NCBI RefSeq assembly: GCF_003605645.1
Contig: NZ_QVMU01000001.1
Span: 310,001 to 374,000 of the forward strand
Direction of reading: 5' to 3'
Origin: Vibrio sinensis
GTDB taxonomy: Bacteria > Pseudomonadota > Gammaproteobacteria > Enterobacterales > Vibrionaceae
Length of the DNA: 64,000 nt
Position 1 is the stretch's first letter, and each line of letters starts with the position of its first letter. Shown here piece by piece: positions 16,033 to 25,428 of this stretch. The notes below the pieces were generated by a model, which worked only from the letters and a program-made list of their open reading frames with translations, was not told where the DNA came from and did no database searches. A program made the translations under genes and the position numbers.

Positions 16033-17037
16033 ATGCAAAAGATTCGATTTATTCGTGCGTTGGGAGTAAGGGATACTCACCTATACACGAAACGACGTTA
16101 CCAACTAGAACCGAATAGCTTGGGTGTGCCTGACTCTATCTTTGAACAACCCATGACATTAATACCCTTATCGGAAATTAATGTTTGGCTTAACGCACTT
16201 GAACAGCATACGAATAATCCAGATATAATTTTGGATTCGACTCAGAGCATCAACCCGAACCAATTTGGATCTTTATCACGTTGGATGATGTCGAGTGTCG
16301 ATCTCGCATCGACCATTCGGCGCGTAAATTATGGGTTAAATGTACTGCAATCCGGTGCCTTTTTATCCGGTTCGCAAAGTGGCAATATCATAAAATGGAC
16401 CTACCATAATCCATTTATAGAACCCCACTGCAAAGTACATGATGGCGTTCGCTTAGCGGTGTTTTTAACTAAAGTATTGCGAGAGTACGTAGGGGATAGC
16501 TTCTCACCTATGCGAATTATGCTACCGGGTATTCGCCAAAACAGAGAAAAATACACGCAATTTTTTGGCTGTGATGTTGAATGGAACCATACCAATACCG
16601 AAGTTTGGTTTCATTCTGATTTGCGATTAACGACTCGTCTGACGAAGACTCAAGATCAGCGTAGGCTATCGCTTAACTTCGCTGATCTTGATGATTTATT
16701 TAATATGCCAGAGCCGGAAGATGAGATAAAAACGATCTACGAGATTGTTAATTATAGTTGTCACTATGGGCTACCAACCGTGGAACGAGCATCGAGTCTA
16801 CTTGGAATGTCTAATCAGCAGTTTCAACGCCGATTGCACAGCTTAGGCATGAGTTTTACCCAAGTTTCCGCCTATGTGCTGAGCAATGCAGCCGTTGCCT
16901 TAATGGCGAAAGCAGTGCCGATAGAAGAGATTGCTCGGCGGTTGGGCTACCACTCACTTGCTAGTTTCAACCGGATGTTTAAAAAGCAAAGAGGAGTAAC
17001 CCCTCAACAGTTTTTACAAAGATTTTATGTCCCGTAA
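16033..17037 (+). CDS. AraC-family transcriptional regulator
   Basis: A 334-residue regulator with an N-terminal Arabinose_bd-type ligand domain (residues ~20-210) and a C-terminal double helix-turn-helix AraC domain (~230-330). The second HTH shows the family signature: IEEIARRLGYHSLASFNRMFKKQRGVTPQQF. The gene is divergent from the DUF3302-HlyD pair and is likely its regulator (inference from arrangement). No clear Shine-Dalgarno precedes the ATG at 16033. It ends four bases before the convergent PNPOx-fold gene. Confidence 0.9.
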   Translation: MQKIRFIRALGVRDTHLYTKRRYQLEPNSLGVPDSIFEQPMTLIPLSEINVWLNALEQHTNNPDIILDSTQSINPNQFGSLSRWMMSSVDLASTIRRVNYGLNVLQSGAFLSGSQSGNIIKWTYHNPFIEPHCKVHDGVRLAVFLTKVLREYVGDSFSPMRIMLPGIRQNREKYTQFFGCDVEWNHTNTEVWFHSDLRLTTRLTKTQDQRRLSLNFADLDDLFNMPEPEDEIKTIYEIVNYSCHYGLPTVERASSLLGMSNQQFQRRLHSLGMSFTQVSAYVLSNAAVALMAKAVPIEEIARRLGYHSLASFNRMFKKQRGVTPQQFLQRFYVP

Positions 17038-17041
17038 ATTG

Positions 17042-17698
17042 TTATTCGAACCAACGTTCAGGATAGGCTGTGCTGTAGTCTGGGGTCTCAATACCATCAG
17101 CAAGATCAGATACAGGTTCTAGTGGCCCCACAACTGTTCGATAGGGCAAAATGCCGGCCCATACCGGAATGTCTAGATCTTTTGCTTCATCATTCACTCC
17201 AGAGGCGCCAATTTTTACTGACGCCTCGTTAAGTTGAATGGCTAATAGCGTCGTTGCGCTGAGCTCTTTTTTATTTCCTAAACGAACGTGTTCAATTCGA
17301 CCTGGGGCGATCTGTTCTAAAAATATATTGAGCAGCCGATCTTTCTCTTTATTGTCATCAATCGTGGCAAATTGGCCATAAATAACGGCAGAACGAAAGT
17401 GCGCACTATGATGAAACGCCGAACGAGCAAGTACCCAGCCATCAAATAGGGTAAATGTAAGACAGCAAGATGCTTCATTTTTTAATAATCGCATTAGGCG
17501 ACTGTTATTAGCGCCATGAACATAAACATGGTTATCAACGCGCCACGCAAGCATAGGAATGACAGTAGGGGTGTTATTCGTCATAACCCCAATATGAGCA
17601 ATGAGTGATTCATCTATGATGCTATAAAGAGCTTCTTGTTCATAAATGGCCTTATGTGCCCCTTTTTTAATTTCAGTTCGTTTTGTATTTGAAAGCAT
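17042..17698 (-). CDS. PNPOx-fold flavin/heme-binding protein
   Basis: A 218-residue protein of the split-barrel pyridoxamine 5'-phosphate oxidase-like family (flavin-nucleotide-binding group). Visible family features: the N-terminal SLIAHIGVMTNNTPTVIPMLAW strand, VYVHGANNSRLMRLL, and VLARSAFHHSAHFRSAVIYGQ, matching the nucleotide-binding region. True PdxH residues cannot be confirmed. It is divergent from a MocR regulator across 83 bp. MocR proteins often control vitamin B6-related or adjacent genes, so this is a plausible target (inference). Confidence 0.8.
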   Translation of the reverse strand: MLSNTKRTEIKKGAHKAIYEQEALYSIIDESLIAHIGVMTNNTPTVIPMLAWRVDNHVYVHGANNSRLMRLLKNEASCCLTFTLFDGWVLARSAFHHSAHFRSAVIYGQFATIDDNKEKDRLLNIFLEQIAPGRIEHVRLGNKKELSATTLLAIQLNEASVKIGASGVNDEAKDLDIPVWAGILPYRTVVGPLEPVSDLADGIETPDYSTAYPERWFE

Positions 17699-17781
17699 CG
17701 TAGGTTCCCTTTTATTTGTTTGCTATGGCGGTAAAATATCGATATTTTGGTATCAAAATAAGTGCCAATTTCAAATAATAC

Positions 17782-19215
17782 GTGGATCCAATTTTGTCGT
17801 TAATTGATGCCAGTGATTTAACTCTTTCAGATTCAGGAAAAAATAAGCAGCAGGCTTTGTTTGATGCTATTCGGCAAAAGATCGTGGCGCAGTTGTGGCC
17901 TAAAGGGGCCCGTCTTCCTGCCACAAGAAGGCTTGCGACAGAGCTGGGGATTAGTCGAAATACGGTAATTTTTGCTTACGAGCAACTGTGTGCTGAGGGG
18001 TACATAAATAGCCAAAAAGGCTCTGGTTTTTTTGTTGCAGTAGAGCTGCCTGAGACATTCCTCCCCGCGAAAAATACGCCGCCTAGTCCGACACCGAACG
18101 ATGAAACGTTGAGTTTTAATCAACCGTTTTCACCGGGTGTTCCGGACTTAGCACAATTTCCGATTCAAAAATGGCAACGTTTGGTCGCAAGGCATCATTC
18201 ACGACGTTTATTGTTAGGAAATCAGTCGATACAAGGTCTTGAAGAATTGAGGGTTGCTCTTTGCGAATACCTTTCTACAAGCCGTTCAGTCCAATGCAGC
18301 CCGCAACAAATCATTATTACCTCAGGTGCGCAACAGGCACTGACTATAACAACATTGGCGATAGGGGCTACCCAGCGTCATTTTGCTATGGAACAACCTG
18401 GTTATACGCAAATGGTTAAGGTGCTCTCTTTGTTTGGACATTCGTTTGAAACCATTGCGGTTCATCCTCGCCATGGACTTGATATTGATATGTTAAGTCA
18501 ATCATCCGCGTCGGCGCTATACATTACCCCGAGCAATCAATATCCAATGGGAACGCATTTAGATTTGCCCCAGAGATTACAGTTGATTGAGTGGGCAAAA
18601 GCGCGTAACGGCTGGATTATCGAGGATGATTATGACAGTGAATTTCAGTTTTCTCATCGACCTTATCCGAGTCTACAAGGACTCGCAGCTCAGGTCAGTG
18701 CAAATGACCGTGTTATCTACATTGGGTCTTTGAGCAAGGTTATGTTCAATGGGTTACGGTTAGGGTACATGATTGTTCCTGAGCATTTAGTGGAGCCTTG
18801 TATCGAGATAAAAGATGCATTAACTGGAGATTCACCGACACATACACAAGCAGCCTTGGCTGATTTCATTGCAAGTGGGGAGTTAATTAGGCATGTGCGA
18901 AAAATGCGTCGTGTGTACAAAGAAAAGTATCTCGCAATGGAAAGGGCGATCACAAAACATTTTGCGGATCAGGTTGAAATTATTAGCCAACCAGCGGGGC
19001 TTCATATCACTTTTCGCTGGACTCAGGGGCCAAGGGAACAGGATTTTGTTGAAAGCGCATTAGCGCAGGGGATAACGATAAGACCGCTGAGTTATTATGA
19101 GAGTGCAGCGCCAGAAAAACGAACTTGGCAGGCAGTCATATTAGGCTTTGGAAATGTCGCACTTGAACAAATCGAGCCAATAATTAAAACATTGGCTCGA
19201 TTATTTTCGCATTAA
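17782..19215 (+). CDS. MocR/PdxR-type GntR regulator with aminotransferase domain
   Basis: A 477-residue fusion regulator starting with GTG at 17782. It has an N-terminal winged helix of GntR type (ALFDAIRQKIVAQLWPKGARLPATRRLATELGISRNTVIFAYEQL, residues ~28-74, shown in part) and a large fold-type I aminotransferase-like domain. The PLP-binding lysine is retained in YIGSLSKVMFNGLRLGYM, so it can likely bind PLP as effector or sensor. It is divergent from the PNPOx-fold gene, and its stop codon overlaps the stop of the convergent exporter gene (TTAA). Likely regulates the PNPOx-fold gene. Confidence 0.92.
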   Translation: MDPILSLIDASDLTLSDSGKNKQQALFDAIRQKIVAQLWPKGARLPATRRLATELGISRNTVIFAYEQLCAEGYINSQKGSGFFVAVELPETFLPAKNTPPSPTPNDETLSFNQPFSPGVPDLAQFPIQKWQRLVARHHSRRLLLGNQSIQGLEELRVALCEYLSTSRSVQCSPQQIIITSGAQQALTITTLAIGATQRHFAMEQPGYTQMVKVLSLFGHSFETIAVHPRHGLDIDMLSQSSASALYITPSNQYPMGTHLDLPQRLQLIEWAKARNGWIIEDDYDSEFQFSHRPYPSLQGLAAQVSANDRVIYIGSLSKVMFNGLRLGYMIVPEHLVEPCIEIKDALTGDSPTHTQAALADFIASGELIRHVRKMRRVYKEKYLAMERAITKHFADQVEIISQPAGLHITFRWTQGPREQDFVESALAQGITIRPLSYYESAAPEKRTWQAVILGFGNVALEQIEPIIKTLARLFSH

Positions 19216-20477
19216 GAATCAGTGGTTGGAGTCATGTAAGTTGAGCGCCATTTTCCCCATGGGAGTAACAGAATACCGAAAATACTGAGTGCATAGAGCA
19301 TCGACCAACCAAGACATAAAAAGACGATCGTACATAATATCAAGGCGATGACAGCGAGTGCTCGACTTAAGCCTGTGAGTAGTTTCACCGCGGCAACCAT
19401 TGCGAGTAGATAAATCAATACGAAAACGCTGTTGGCGAGTTTGACAAAAAATTCGAGATCTAAATTTGAAAGTGCGCCTGCTACACAGGAAAAGGTTAAT
19501 ACAGCTCCGATTGCAAAAGTGGCGTTTGCTGGTACCCCTCGAGATGATAATCGCGCCATACCACTACCGGGACGGTAGTCTCGTGCTTGTGCCCAAAGCA
19601 TACGAGCAAGGCTTTGTGTGTATAAGTTGATGCTAGCAAAGCAAGCAGAGAAGCCTAAGACGCTAATGAGTAGCTTAAACTCAGGACCAAATAATTGCTC
19701 TGAAAGCCAGGGAATGGATGCCGTATCGAATTCCGGTGTCCCATAAGCACCAAATTTTAAAATGACAACAGAGCATGCCCAATACACAGCTCCTGCGACG
19801 AAGCTTCCAATAATGATTGCGATAGGAAAATCTCGTTGTGGGTTTTTAAACTCTTCTCCCATGTGGGCAAATGCTTCAATGCCGACAAAGCACCAAAACA
19901 TGACAGCAAGGGCTGCACCAATTTTTGCCCCCTCATCAAAGCTTAAAGTGGGCATAGTGATATCTTGAGGCGTGATATCTCCACGAATCCAAAAACTGAT
20001 GACCAAAGCAAAAATACTCAGAGCGATCCCCATTTGTAATCGACCTGAGGATTTGCTTCCGGCTAAGCTGACAAGCATGAGCAATGCGATAGTTAATACC
20101 TGCGCTATCAGTGGTGAGTCGAGCCCTGAGGGTAATAATTGCTGTAAAAAACCGCCGGTAAGCGCAATCGCAGCGGGTACACCGACAGGAATAATACTCA
20201 TAAATAGCCATGCGACACTTTTTTCGAGCTTTTGATTAAAAGCTTGGCGAACAAAGAATGCGGTTCCGCCGGCATTGGGATAGGACTTACCCAATTTGGC
20301 AAAGGTGAGTGCGATGGGACAAATAGCGACGAAAAGTAGCAACCACGCCCAAAGAGAATATTGGCCGGCAATACCTGCAACAATAGCGGGTACCATGAAC
20401 AATCCAGTTCCTAATAATGTCGTTGAAAGTTGACCTATTCCGGACTGCAAAGTGATTTCTTGTTTTAACTGGCTCAT
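19212..20477 (-). CDS. yjeH: APC-family amino acid exporter, YjeH-like
   Basis: A 421-residue inner-membrane APC transporter with ~12 hydrophobic segments, same length and pattern as E. coli YjeH (418), an exporter of L-methionine and branched-chain amino acids. Matching landmarks: QSGIGQLSTTLLGTGLFMVPA at the N-terminus, YPNAGGTAFFV, WLFMSIIPVGVPAA, and MFWCFVGIEAFAHMGEEFKNPQRDFP. It is divergent from an Lrp-family gene 407 bp away. The two further exporters nearby suggest an amino-acid efflux neighbourhood. Substrate here is by homology only. Confidence 0.85.
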   Translation of the reverse strand: MSQLKQEITLQSGIGQLSTTLLGTGLFMVPAIVAGIAGQYSLWAWLLLFVAICPIALTFAKLGKSYPNAGGTAFFVRQAFNQKLEKSVAWLFMSIIPVGVPAAIALTGGFLQQLLPSGLDSPLIAQVLTIALLMLVSLAGSKSSGRLQMGIALSIFALVISFWIRGDITPQDITMPTLSFDEGAKIGAALAVMFWCFVGIEAFAHMGEEFKNPQRDFPIAIIIGSFVAGAVYWACSVVILKFGAYGTPEFDTASIPWLSEQLFGPEFKLLISVLGFSACFASINLYTQSLARMLWAQARDYRPGSGMARLSSRGVPANATFAIGAVLTFSCVAGALSNLDLEFFVKLANSVFVLIYLLAMVAAVKLLTGLSRALAVIALILCTIVFLCLGWSMLYALSIFGILLLPWGKWRSTYMTPTTDS

Positions 20478-20884
20478 TCCTTAAGCTCCATAATGAATAC
20501 AGCCAATTGATTGACCGGACCGTTTTGATAGCTTACAGAAATGAGCTGCAGCAATCAGCCCGTAATTCGTCTAAGTTTGACGACACTATGACGGTAATCT
20601 CATTAATTTCCCGGCAAAGTGACATCGTATTTACTACGGGAAAAATAAATAAGGCTTAAGTAACAACTAATTACGTGACATGGGTATATACGCAAAAATT
20701 GAGGTAACATGGATTACTATTCAATTTACTTAATAATATGTTCATTGAGTTATCCTCAAGCGTCTGCAGCGATTTAGATGGTTTTCAATGGACGACTTTA
20801 CGTAAAAAACAAGTGGCGCAGAAAGAATAGTTGTAGAAACAAGTTACATAAATAACGGATTATCCAGAGATAGAGGGAAGTTAC
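20478..20884. other. Divergent intergenic region, yjeH to Lrp gene
   Basis: About 400 bp with no ORF. It must contain both divergent promoters. No strong palindrome or terminator was seen. Confidence 0.5.
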
Positions 20885-21337
20885 ATGGATAAGTTTGATT
20901 GTGAAATTGTCGAAATACTCAAACATAATGCGCGATCCTCGGTAAGCGAGATCGCACGCCAAGTCAATTTATCACGCTCAGCCGTGACAGCAAGAATTCA
21001 AAAACTTGAGCAGGAACGTATCATTTTGGGTTATCACGCGAGTTTGGCTAAACCGGAGAATAAAGATCCGATTAAAGCGTATTTGGCACTGAAATTTGAT
21101 ACATCTAGTTCAACACAACATTGTGAGTCTTACGCACAGGCTATATATAAGATCGATGGAGTAAAATGGTGCCACGCCATCAGTGGCGAAACGGATATGA
21201 TGCTGTATGTTGAAGCTCCTAGTATGAATCGGCTAAACCAGATTCGAGATGAACTGCAATTGATTCCTGAGTTGCACCAGTTAATGACGCACACTGTTTT
21301 GACGGAGTTTTTTAATACGCTTAATGATGTTAAATAA
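20885..21337 (+). CDS. Lrp/AsnC-family transcriptional regulator
   Basis: A 150-residue Lrp/AsnC protein. The N-terminal HTH (DKFDCEIVEILKHNARSSVSEIARQVNLSRSAVTARIQKLE, shown to mark residues 2-42) is followed by the RAM effector domain (~65-145). Family members bind amino acids as effectors and often control exporters. It overlaps the next gene (LysR type) by 14 bases, an unusual direct coupling of two regulators, and is divergent from the YjeH-like exporter gene. GAGGGAAG lies a few bases before the ATG. Confidence 0.92.
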   Translation: MDKFDCEIVEILKHNARSSVSEIARQVNLSRSAVTARIQKLEQERIILGYHASLAKPENKDPIKAYLALKFDTSSSTQHCESYAQAIYKIDGVKWCHAISGETDMMLYVEAPSMNRLNQIRDELQLIPELHQLMTHTVLTEFFNTLNDVK

Positions 21338-22247
21338 TCTTAATTTAAACCTATTACGTTCATTGCATGTATTGCTTGAAGAATGCCATGTTAGTCGTGC
21401 GGCGGAGCGTCTACATCTGACACAGTCTGCGGTCAGCCGTCAACTTGCTCAATTACGAGAACTATGTGCAGACCCTTTGTTAGTTAGGGCGGGAAACCGA
21501 CTGGTGCCAACGCCTAGAGCCATCGCTATTCAAACGAAACTCAATATTCTTTTAGGCGAATTTGATCAGATATTGAATGAAAAACCGTTCGATCCTCAAA
21601 CTTGGCAGCAGGAGTTTGTCATTTCATCAAGCGACTATGTTGCGCAGTATATTATTCCAGATGTTGCGTGTGTGATTACCCAGCAGGCTCCTTTAGTGAA
21701 CCTCGCATATCGGCTCTGGCAGCCTGAGTTTTTAGATCAATTTCATGAATCTGGAATTCATCTAGCATCGACTATGCTGGCCGATAAGCCCGCCAATGTA
21801 ACGAGTATTAAGATTGGACAAGATAAGTCATTTTGCTTGATGCGCAAGGATCATCCACTTAATCAAAAGCGTTCGTTAAGCTGCGAAGATTTGGTGCGAT
21901 ATCCTCACGTGAAAGTGACTGGCGGAGGTGATAAAGACACTAATGTTGACCTCGCGTTGCGATCTGAGGGGTTTACCCGTCGGATTGGACTAAAAGTGCC
22001 GTTTTTTTCTGCCGCAGTGAATGCATTATTGTCCGGCGATTACTTAATGGTCGTTCCTGAACATATCGCAATTAACTTAGCAAAAAACGCTGATTTGATT
22101 CATTATTCGCTGCCGTTTGATACGCCATTCCAACAGTATTGGCTGCTCTGGCATCCGAAATACGACAACGATAAAGCTCATCAATGGATGCGTTCTCAAC
22201 TCCTCTATGCACTGCAGACCTCGAGTTATTCAATTGGTATGATTTGA
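21324..22247 (+). CDS. LysR-family transcriptional regulator
   Basis: A 307-residue LysR protein. The winged HTH is at residues ~6-65 (LLEECHVSRAAERLHLTQSAVSRQLAQLREL) and an effector-binding periplasmic-fold domain occupies ~90-300. Its start lies inside the end of the Lrp gene (14-base overlap), implying translational coupling. It is followed after ~90 bp by the LysE-type exporter and oxidoreductase genes, its likely targets along with its own operon. Effector unknown. Confidence 0.92.
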   Translation: MMLNNLNLNLLRSLHVLLEECHVSRAAERLHLTQSAVSRQLAQLRELCADPLLVRAGNRLVPTPRAIAIQTKLNILLGEFDQILNEKPFDPQTWQQEFVISSSDYVAQYIIPDVACVITQQAPLVNLAYRLWQPEFLDQFHESGIHLASTMLADKPANVTSIKIGQDKSFCLMRKDHPLNQKRSLSCEDLVRYPHVKVTGGGDKDTNVDLALRSEGFTRRIGLKVPFFSAAVNALLSGDYLMVVPEHIAINLAKNADLIHYSLPFDTPFQQYWLLWHPKYDNDKAHQWMRSQLLYALQTSSYSIGMI

Positions 22248-22340
22248 AATCATAATGGGTATGATAAACTTCAATTTCATTTCATGGCTATAGCAGTTTA
22301 TTTTGATACTCTCAAAATTTAAGTAATGGATCCCTAAATA

Positions 22341-22955
22341 ATGACGTTCACAATTTGGCTCTCTCTTTTTGCTGTATGCTTACTCGGTGCCATGTCACCG
22401 GGGCCAAGCCTCGCGATAATCGCGAAACATAGTCTTGCTAGTGGGCGAAAACATGGCCTAGCGACCGCATGGGCGCACGCATTTGGTATTGGGGTCTATG
22501 CTTTTATTACCCTAATAGGATTAGCGGTAGTTTTACAACAATCACCACTGCTATTTAAAAGCATTAGTTATGCAGGTGCTGCTTATCTCGCCTACCTTGG
22601 TTACAACGCATTGCGTTCAAAAGGAGGGGTGGCAGCTAAATTAGAATCCGGCGAAGAAACCAGCATTTGGCAATCAGCGAAAGAAGGCTTGTTTATCTCG
22701 TTATTGAGTCCAAAAATCTCTCTGTTTTTTATTGCTCTATTTAGCCAGTTTGTTGCCGTAGGTGATACATTTGCCAGTAAATCTATTATAGTCCTTACTC
22801 CTTTAGTGGTGGATGGGTTATGGTACTCATTAATTACGTTTTTATTATCGAGTCCTCGGTTGATTGATAAAATACGCAGCCGAGCTCAGCTTATAGATAG
22901 GCTATCTGGAGCTGTATTGATCCTGTTGGCTTTACGTGTAGTGATGACGGTGTAA
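22341..22955 (+). CDS. LysE/RhtB-family amino acid exporter
   Basis: A 204-residue inner-membrane protein with about six hydrophobic segments. The family signature is clear: MSPGPSLAIIAKHSLASGRKHGL (residues ~14-36) and the middle SLLSPKISLFFIALFSQF. Such proteins export single amino acids such as homoserine, threonine or lysine. It is four bases upstream of the oxidoreductase gene and downstream of Lrp and LysR genes, which suggests inducible amino-acid efflux. Substrate not determinable. Confidence 0.9.
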   Translation: MTFTIWLSLFAVCLLGAMSPGPSLAIIAKHSLASGRKHGLATAWAHAFGIGVYAFITLIGLAVVLQQSPLLFKSISYAGAAYLAYLGYNALRSKGGVAAKLESGEETSIWQSAKEGLFISLLSPKISLFFIALFSQFVAVGDTFASKSIIVLTPLVVDGLWYSLITFLLSSPRLIDKIRSRAQLIDRLSGAVLILLALRVVMTV

Positions 22956-22958
22956 AGA

Positions 22959-23939
22959 ATGATTAGATTAGCAGTAATTGGTACCAACTGGATTACCGAT
23001 CAGTTCATTGATGCAGCTTTGCAAAGTGAAGAATATCAGTTAGTGGCGGTGTACTCTCGACATATTGAAAGTGCGAGAGTCTTTGCTGACAAATATGACT
23101 CACCACAACTATTTGATGATTTAGAAGCGCTGGCCAAATGTGAAGATGTTGACGTTGTGTATATCGCCAGCCCGAACTCTTTACATGCACCACAAGCGAT
23201 TCAAATGATGCAGGCAGGGAAACATGTCATTTGTGAAAAACCGATGGCGGCTAATTACGCGCTGGCAAAACAAATGTTTGCCGTCGCTGAGCAAAACAAT
23301 GTCATCTTGTTTGAAGCATTTATGTCACCACATTCGCCAAATTTTCGAATGCTCAAATCGCAGATGGAACAAATAGGGCCAATGCGAGCAGCATTTATCT
23401 CTTACTGCCAATATTCTTCACGCTATCCTAAATATTTAGCGGGGGAGAATCCGAATACGTTTAATCCTGAGTTTGCCAATGGATCTATTATGGACATAGG
23501 TTTTTATTGTCTAGGTGCTGCGGTCGAGTTATTTGGCAAGCCGCAGACTGTGAGAGCGCAAGCTCAGCTGCTTGATTCAGGTGTGGATGGTTGTGGTAGT
23601 GTACTACTGGGTTATGATGGGTTTGATGTCGTATTGCAGCATTCAAAAACCAGCAACTCGTATCTTGCCAGTGAATTTCAAGGTGAAGAGGGCGCATTGC
23701 TCATGGATATGATCGCCACGGGAAAAACGCTGACAAAAGTCACTCGTAGCGGAAAGCGTGTTGATTTGACCGTTGCACAGAATACCAACCCAATGTTCTA
23801 TGAAGCTGAGTTTTTTGCACAACAGTTTAAACAGCAGCGAATTGATGGTGTGTATATGCAACGCTCGTTAATCGTTGCAGAGTTATTAACAGAAATACGT
23901 CGTCAGACAGGGGTTATTTTCCCTAGCGACGAAAGATAG
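22959..23939 (+). CDS. Gfo/Idh/MocA-family NAD(P) oxidoreductase
   Basis: A 326-residue cytoplasmic dehydrogenase with an N-terminal Rossmann domain (RLAVIGTNWITDQFIDAAL; the usual GxGxxG is altered to GTNWIT) and the catalytic-lysine motif CEKPMAAN near residue 95. The C-terminal alpha/beta substrate domain spans ~125-320. Substrates in this family are mostly sugars, inositols or their amino derivatives. It is three bases after the exporter gene and ten bases before the OsmC-like gene, so all three are probably one operon. Substrate unknown. Confidence 0.88.
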   Translation: MIRLAVIGTNWITDQFIDAALQSEEYQLVAVYSRHIESARVFADKYDSPQLFDDLEALAKCEDVDVVYIASPNSLHAPQAIQMMQAGKHVICEKPMAANYALAKQMFAVAEQNNVILFEAFMSPHSPNFRMLKSQMEQIGPMRAAFISYCQYSSRYPKYLAGENPNTFNPEFANGSIMDIGFYCLGAAVELFGKPQTVRAQAQLLDSGVDGCGSVLLGYDGFDVVLQHSKTSNSYLASEFQGEEGALLMDMIATGKTLTKVTRSGKRVDLTVAQNTNPMFYEAEFFAQQFKQQRIDGVYMQRSLIVAELLTEIRRQTGVIFPSDER

Positions 23940-23949
23940 AGAGAAAGTA

Positions 23950-24348
23950 ATGCAAGCTGAAGTGAAATGGGTCGATGGTTTTAAGTTTTTAGGTCAGTCC
24001 CAATCAGGTCATTCTATTGTGATGGATGGCAGTGGTGGTGCGACGGCTCCGAGCCCAATGGAGATGGTATTGATGGCGGCTGGTGGTTGCAGCTCTGTTG
24101 ATGTGGTTGATGGATTAAAAGAAGCCGGCCAACAAGTCACGGGTTGTGTTGCGAAGTTAACAACCGAGCGTCGTGAAACCGCCCCTCGAATTTTCACTCA
24201 TGTGAATATTCATTTTGAAGTGTCGGGGATCAACCTTGATGAGAGTGCGGTTGAAAAAGTGACAGCAGACTCTTTAGAAAAATATTGCTCAGTGTGCTTA
24301 ATGCTGGGTAAAGGCGTTGAAATGACGCACAGTTGGGCAATTGTTTAG
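23950..24348 (+). CDS. OsmC-family protein (YhfA-like)
   Basis: A 132-residue OsmC/Ohr-fold protein. The two active-site cysteines are present: AAGGCSSVDVVDGL (residue ~44) and the YCSVCLML pair (~115-118). It lacks OsmC-specific N-terminal elements and resembles the YhfA group. OsmC proteins reduce organic hydroperoxides through these cysteines; YhfA-type function is not established. It is the last gene of the exporter-oxidoreductase set, closed by the terminator at 24374-24398. Confidence 0.88.
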   Translation: MQAEVKWVDGFKFLGQSQSGHSIVMDGSGGATAPSPMEMVLMAAGGCSSVDVVDGLKEAGQQVTGCVAKLTTERRETAPRIFTHVNIHFEVSGINLDESAVEKVTADSLEKYCSVCLMLGKGVEMTHSWAIV

Positions 24349-24373
24349 TCTGGACACTAACTGAATGTGATGT

Positions 24374-24398
24374 AACCGGGCTATGGCCCGGTTTTTTT
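24374..24398 (+). terminator. Intrinsic terminator after OsmC-like gene
   Basis: AACCGGGC (24374-24381) pairs with GCCCGGTT (24386-24393) across a 4-nt loop, followed by T to 24398. Confidence 0.93.
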
Positions 24399-24450
24399 AT
24401 AACTTCTTTTGGTGTTAACTCATTTTAAATTATTTTCGAGAGAGACTCGC

Positions 24451-25377
24451 GTGTTTATAAGTCATCGTTTTACCATTGCTGGTGTTGCGGCTATCTTGCT
24501 TTGGAGTTGTGTCGCTGGATTTACTCGCAGCGTGGCTGAAATGTTAGGGCCGGTTGGTGGTGTTGCTGCAATCTATAGTGTAGCGGCACTGTTTCTTGTG
24601 TTGGTCATGGGGGTACCTAAGCTAAAAAATTACTCATTACGTTATGTTGTTATTGGTGGTGGGTTGTTTGTGGCTTATGAAATGTGTTTTGCCTTGGCGC
24701 TAGCTATGGCGAATGATCGTCAACAAATGTTAGAAATGCTGGTTATCAACTATTTATGGCCAGCGTTGACGGTTCTGTTTGCCGTACTTTTGAGTAAGAA
24801 AAAAACCAATTTATTGGTCTATCCAAGTATCGCTATCGCATTTTTTGGCGTGACATGGAGCATCACTGGTGATTCAGGGCTTTCGATTGAGCAGATCTCT
24901 GCGAATGTCGCCACCAACCCCGTGACTTATTTTATGGCGGCGTTTGGCGCAATATTATGGGCAATATATTGCAATTTAACCAAGCGCATGTCTGGTGGAC
25001 AAAATGCAATAACCTTGTTTTTTATTATGACCGCTATTTCTCTATGGATTAAGTATGCATTGAGCCATGAGCCACCGATGACGTTAACTTGGCAAGCGAG
25101 CGGAATGTTACTGATTGCGGGTATTTTTATGGGCAGTGGTTACGCACTGTGGAACTACGCAATTATCGGTGGAAACATGATGTTATTAGCCACTCTGTCT
25201 TATTTTACACCTATTCTCTCAACGTTTATCTCTTCGTTGATTTTGGGGGTTGTGTTAACTCAAAGCTTTATTCAAGGAGTGGTACTTGTCACCATTGGAT
25301 CATTGCTTTGTTGGTGGGTCACTCGAGAGAAAGGCCCCACTCAAAATGATGATGCTATTCAACAAAGCGAACGATGA
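24451..25377 (+). CDS. yddG: Aromatic amino acid DMT exporter YddG-like
   Basis: Predicted 308-residue, ten-segment EamA/DMT transporter. GTG at 24451 is preferred because a GAGAGA motif lies upstream and the following residues (FISHRFTIAGVAAILLWS) align with the YddG N-terminus; TTG at 24409 would add 14 residues right after the previous terminator. Family landmarks shared with E. coli YddG: MLGPVGGVAAIYS, VAYEMCFALALA, and the YALWNYAIIGGNMMLLATLSYFTP block near the C-terminus, shown in part. YddG exports aromatic amino acids and paraquat. Stand-alone gene, third exporter in this neighbourhood. Confidence 0.88.
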   Translation: MFISHRFTIAGVAAILLWSCVAGFTRSVAEMLGPVGGVAAIYSVAALFLVLVMGVPKLKNYSLRYVVIGGGLFVAYEMCFALALAMANDRQQMLEMLVINYLWPALTVLFAVLLSKKKTNLLVYPSIAIAFFGVTWSITGDSGLSIEQISANVATNPVTYFMAAFGAILWAIYCNLTKRMSGGQNAITLFFIMTAISLWIKYALSHEPPMTLTWQASGMLLIAGIFMGSGYALWNYAIIGGNMMLLATLSYFTPILSTFISSLILGVVLTQSFIQGVVLVTIGSLLCWWVTREKGPTQNDDAIQQSER

Positions 25378-25428
25378 TTTTCAACAGAAAGTCTCAAAAG
25401 TTAATACCTAAAGTCATTAGGTAGAAAA

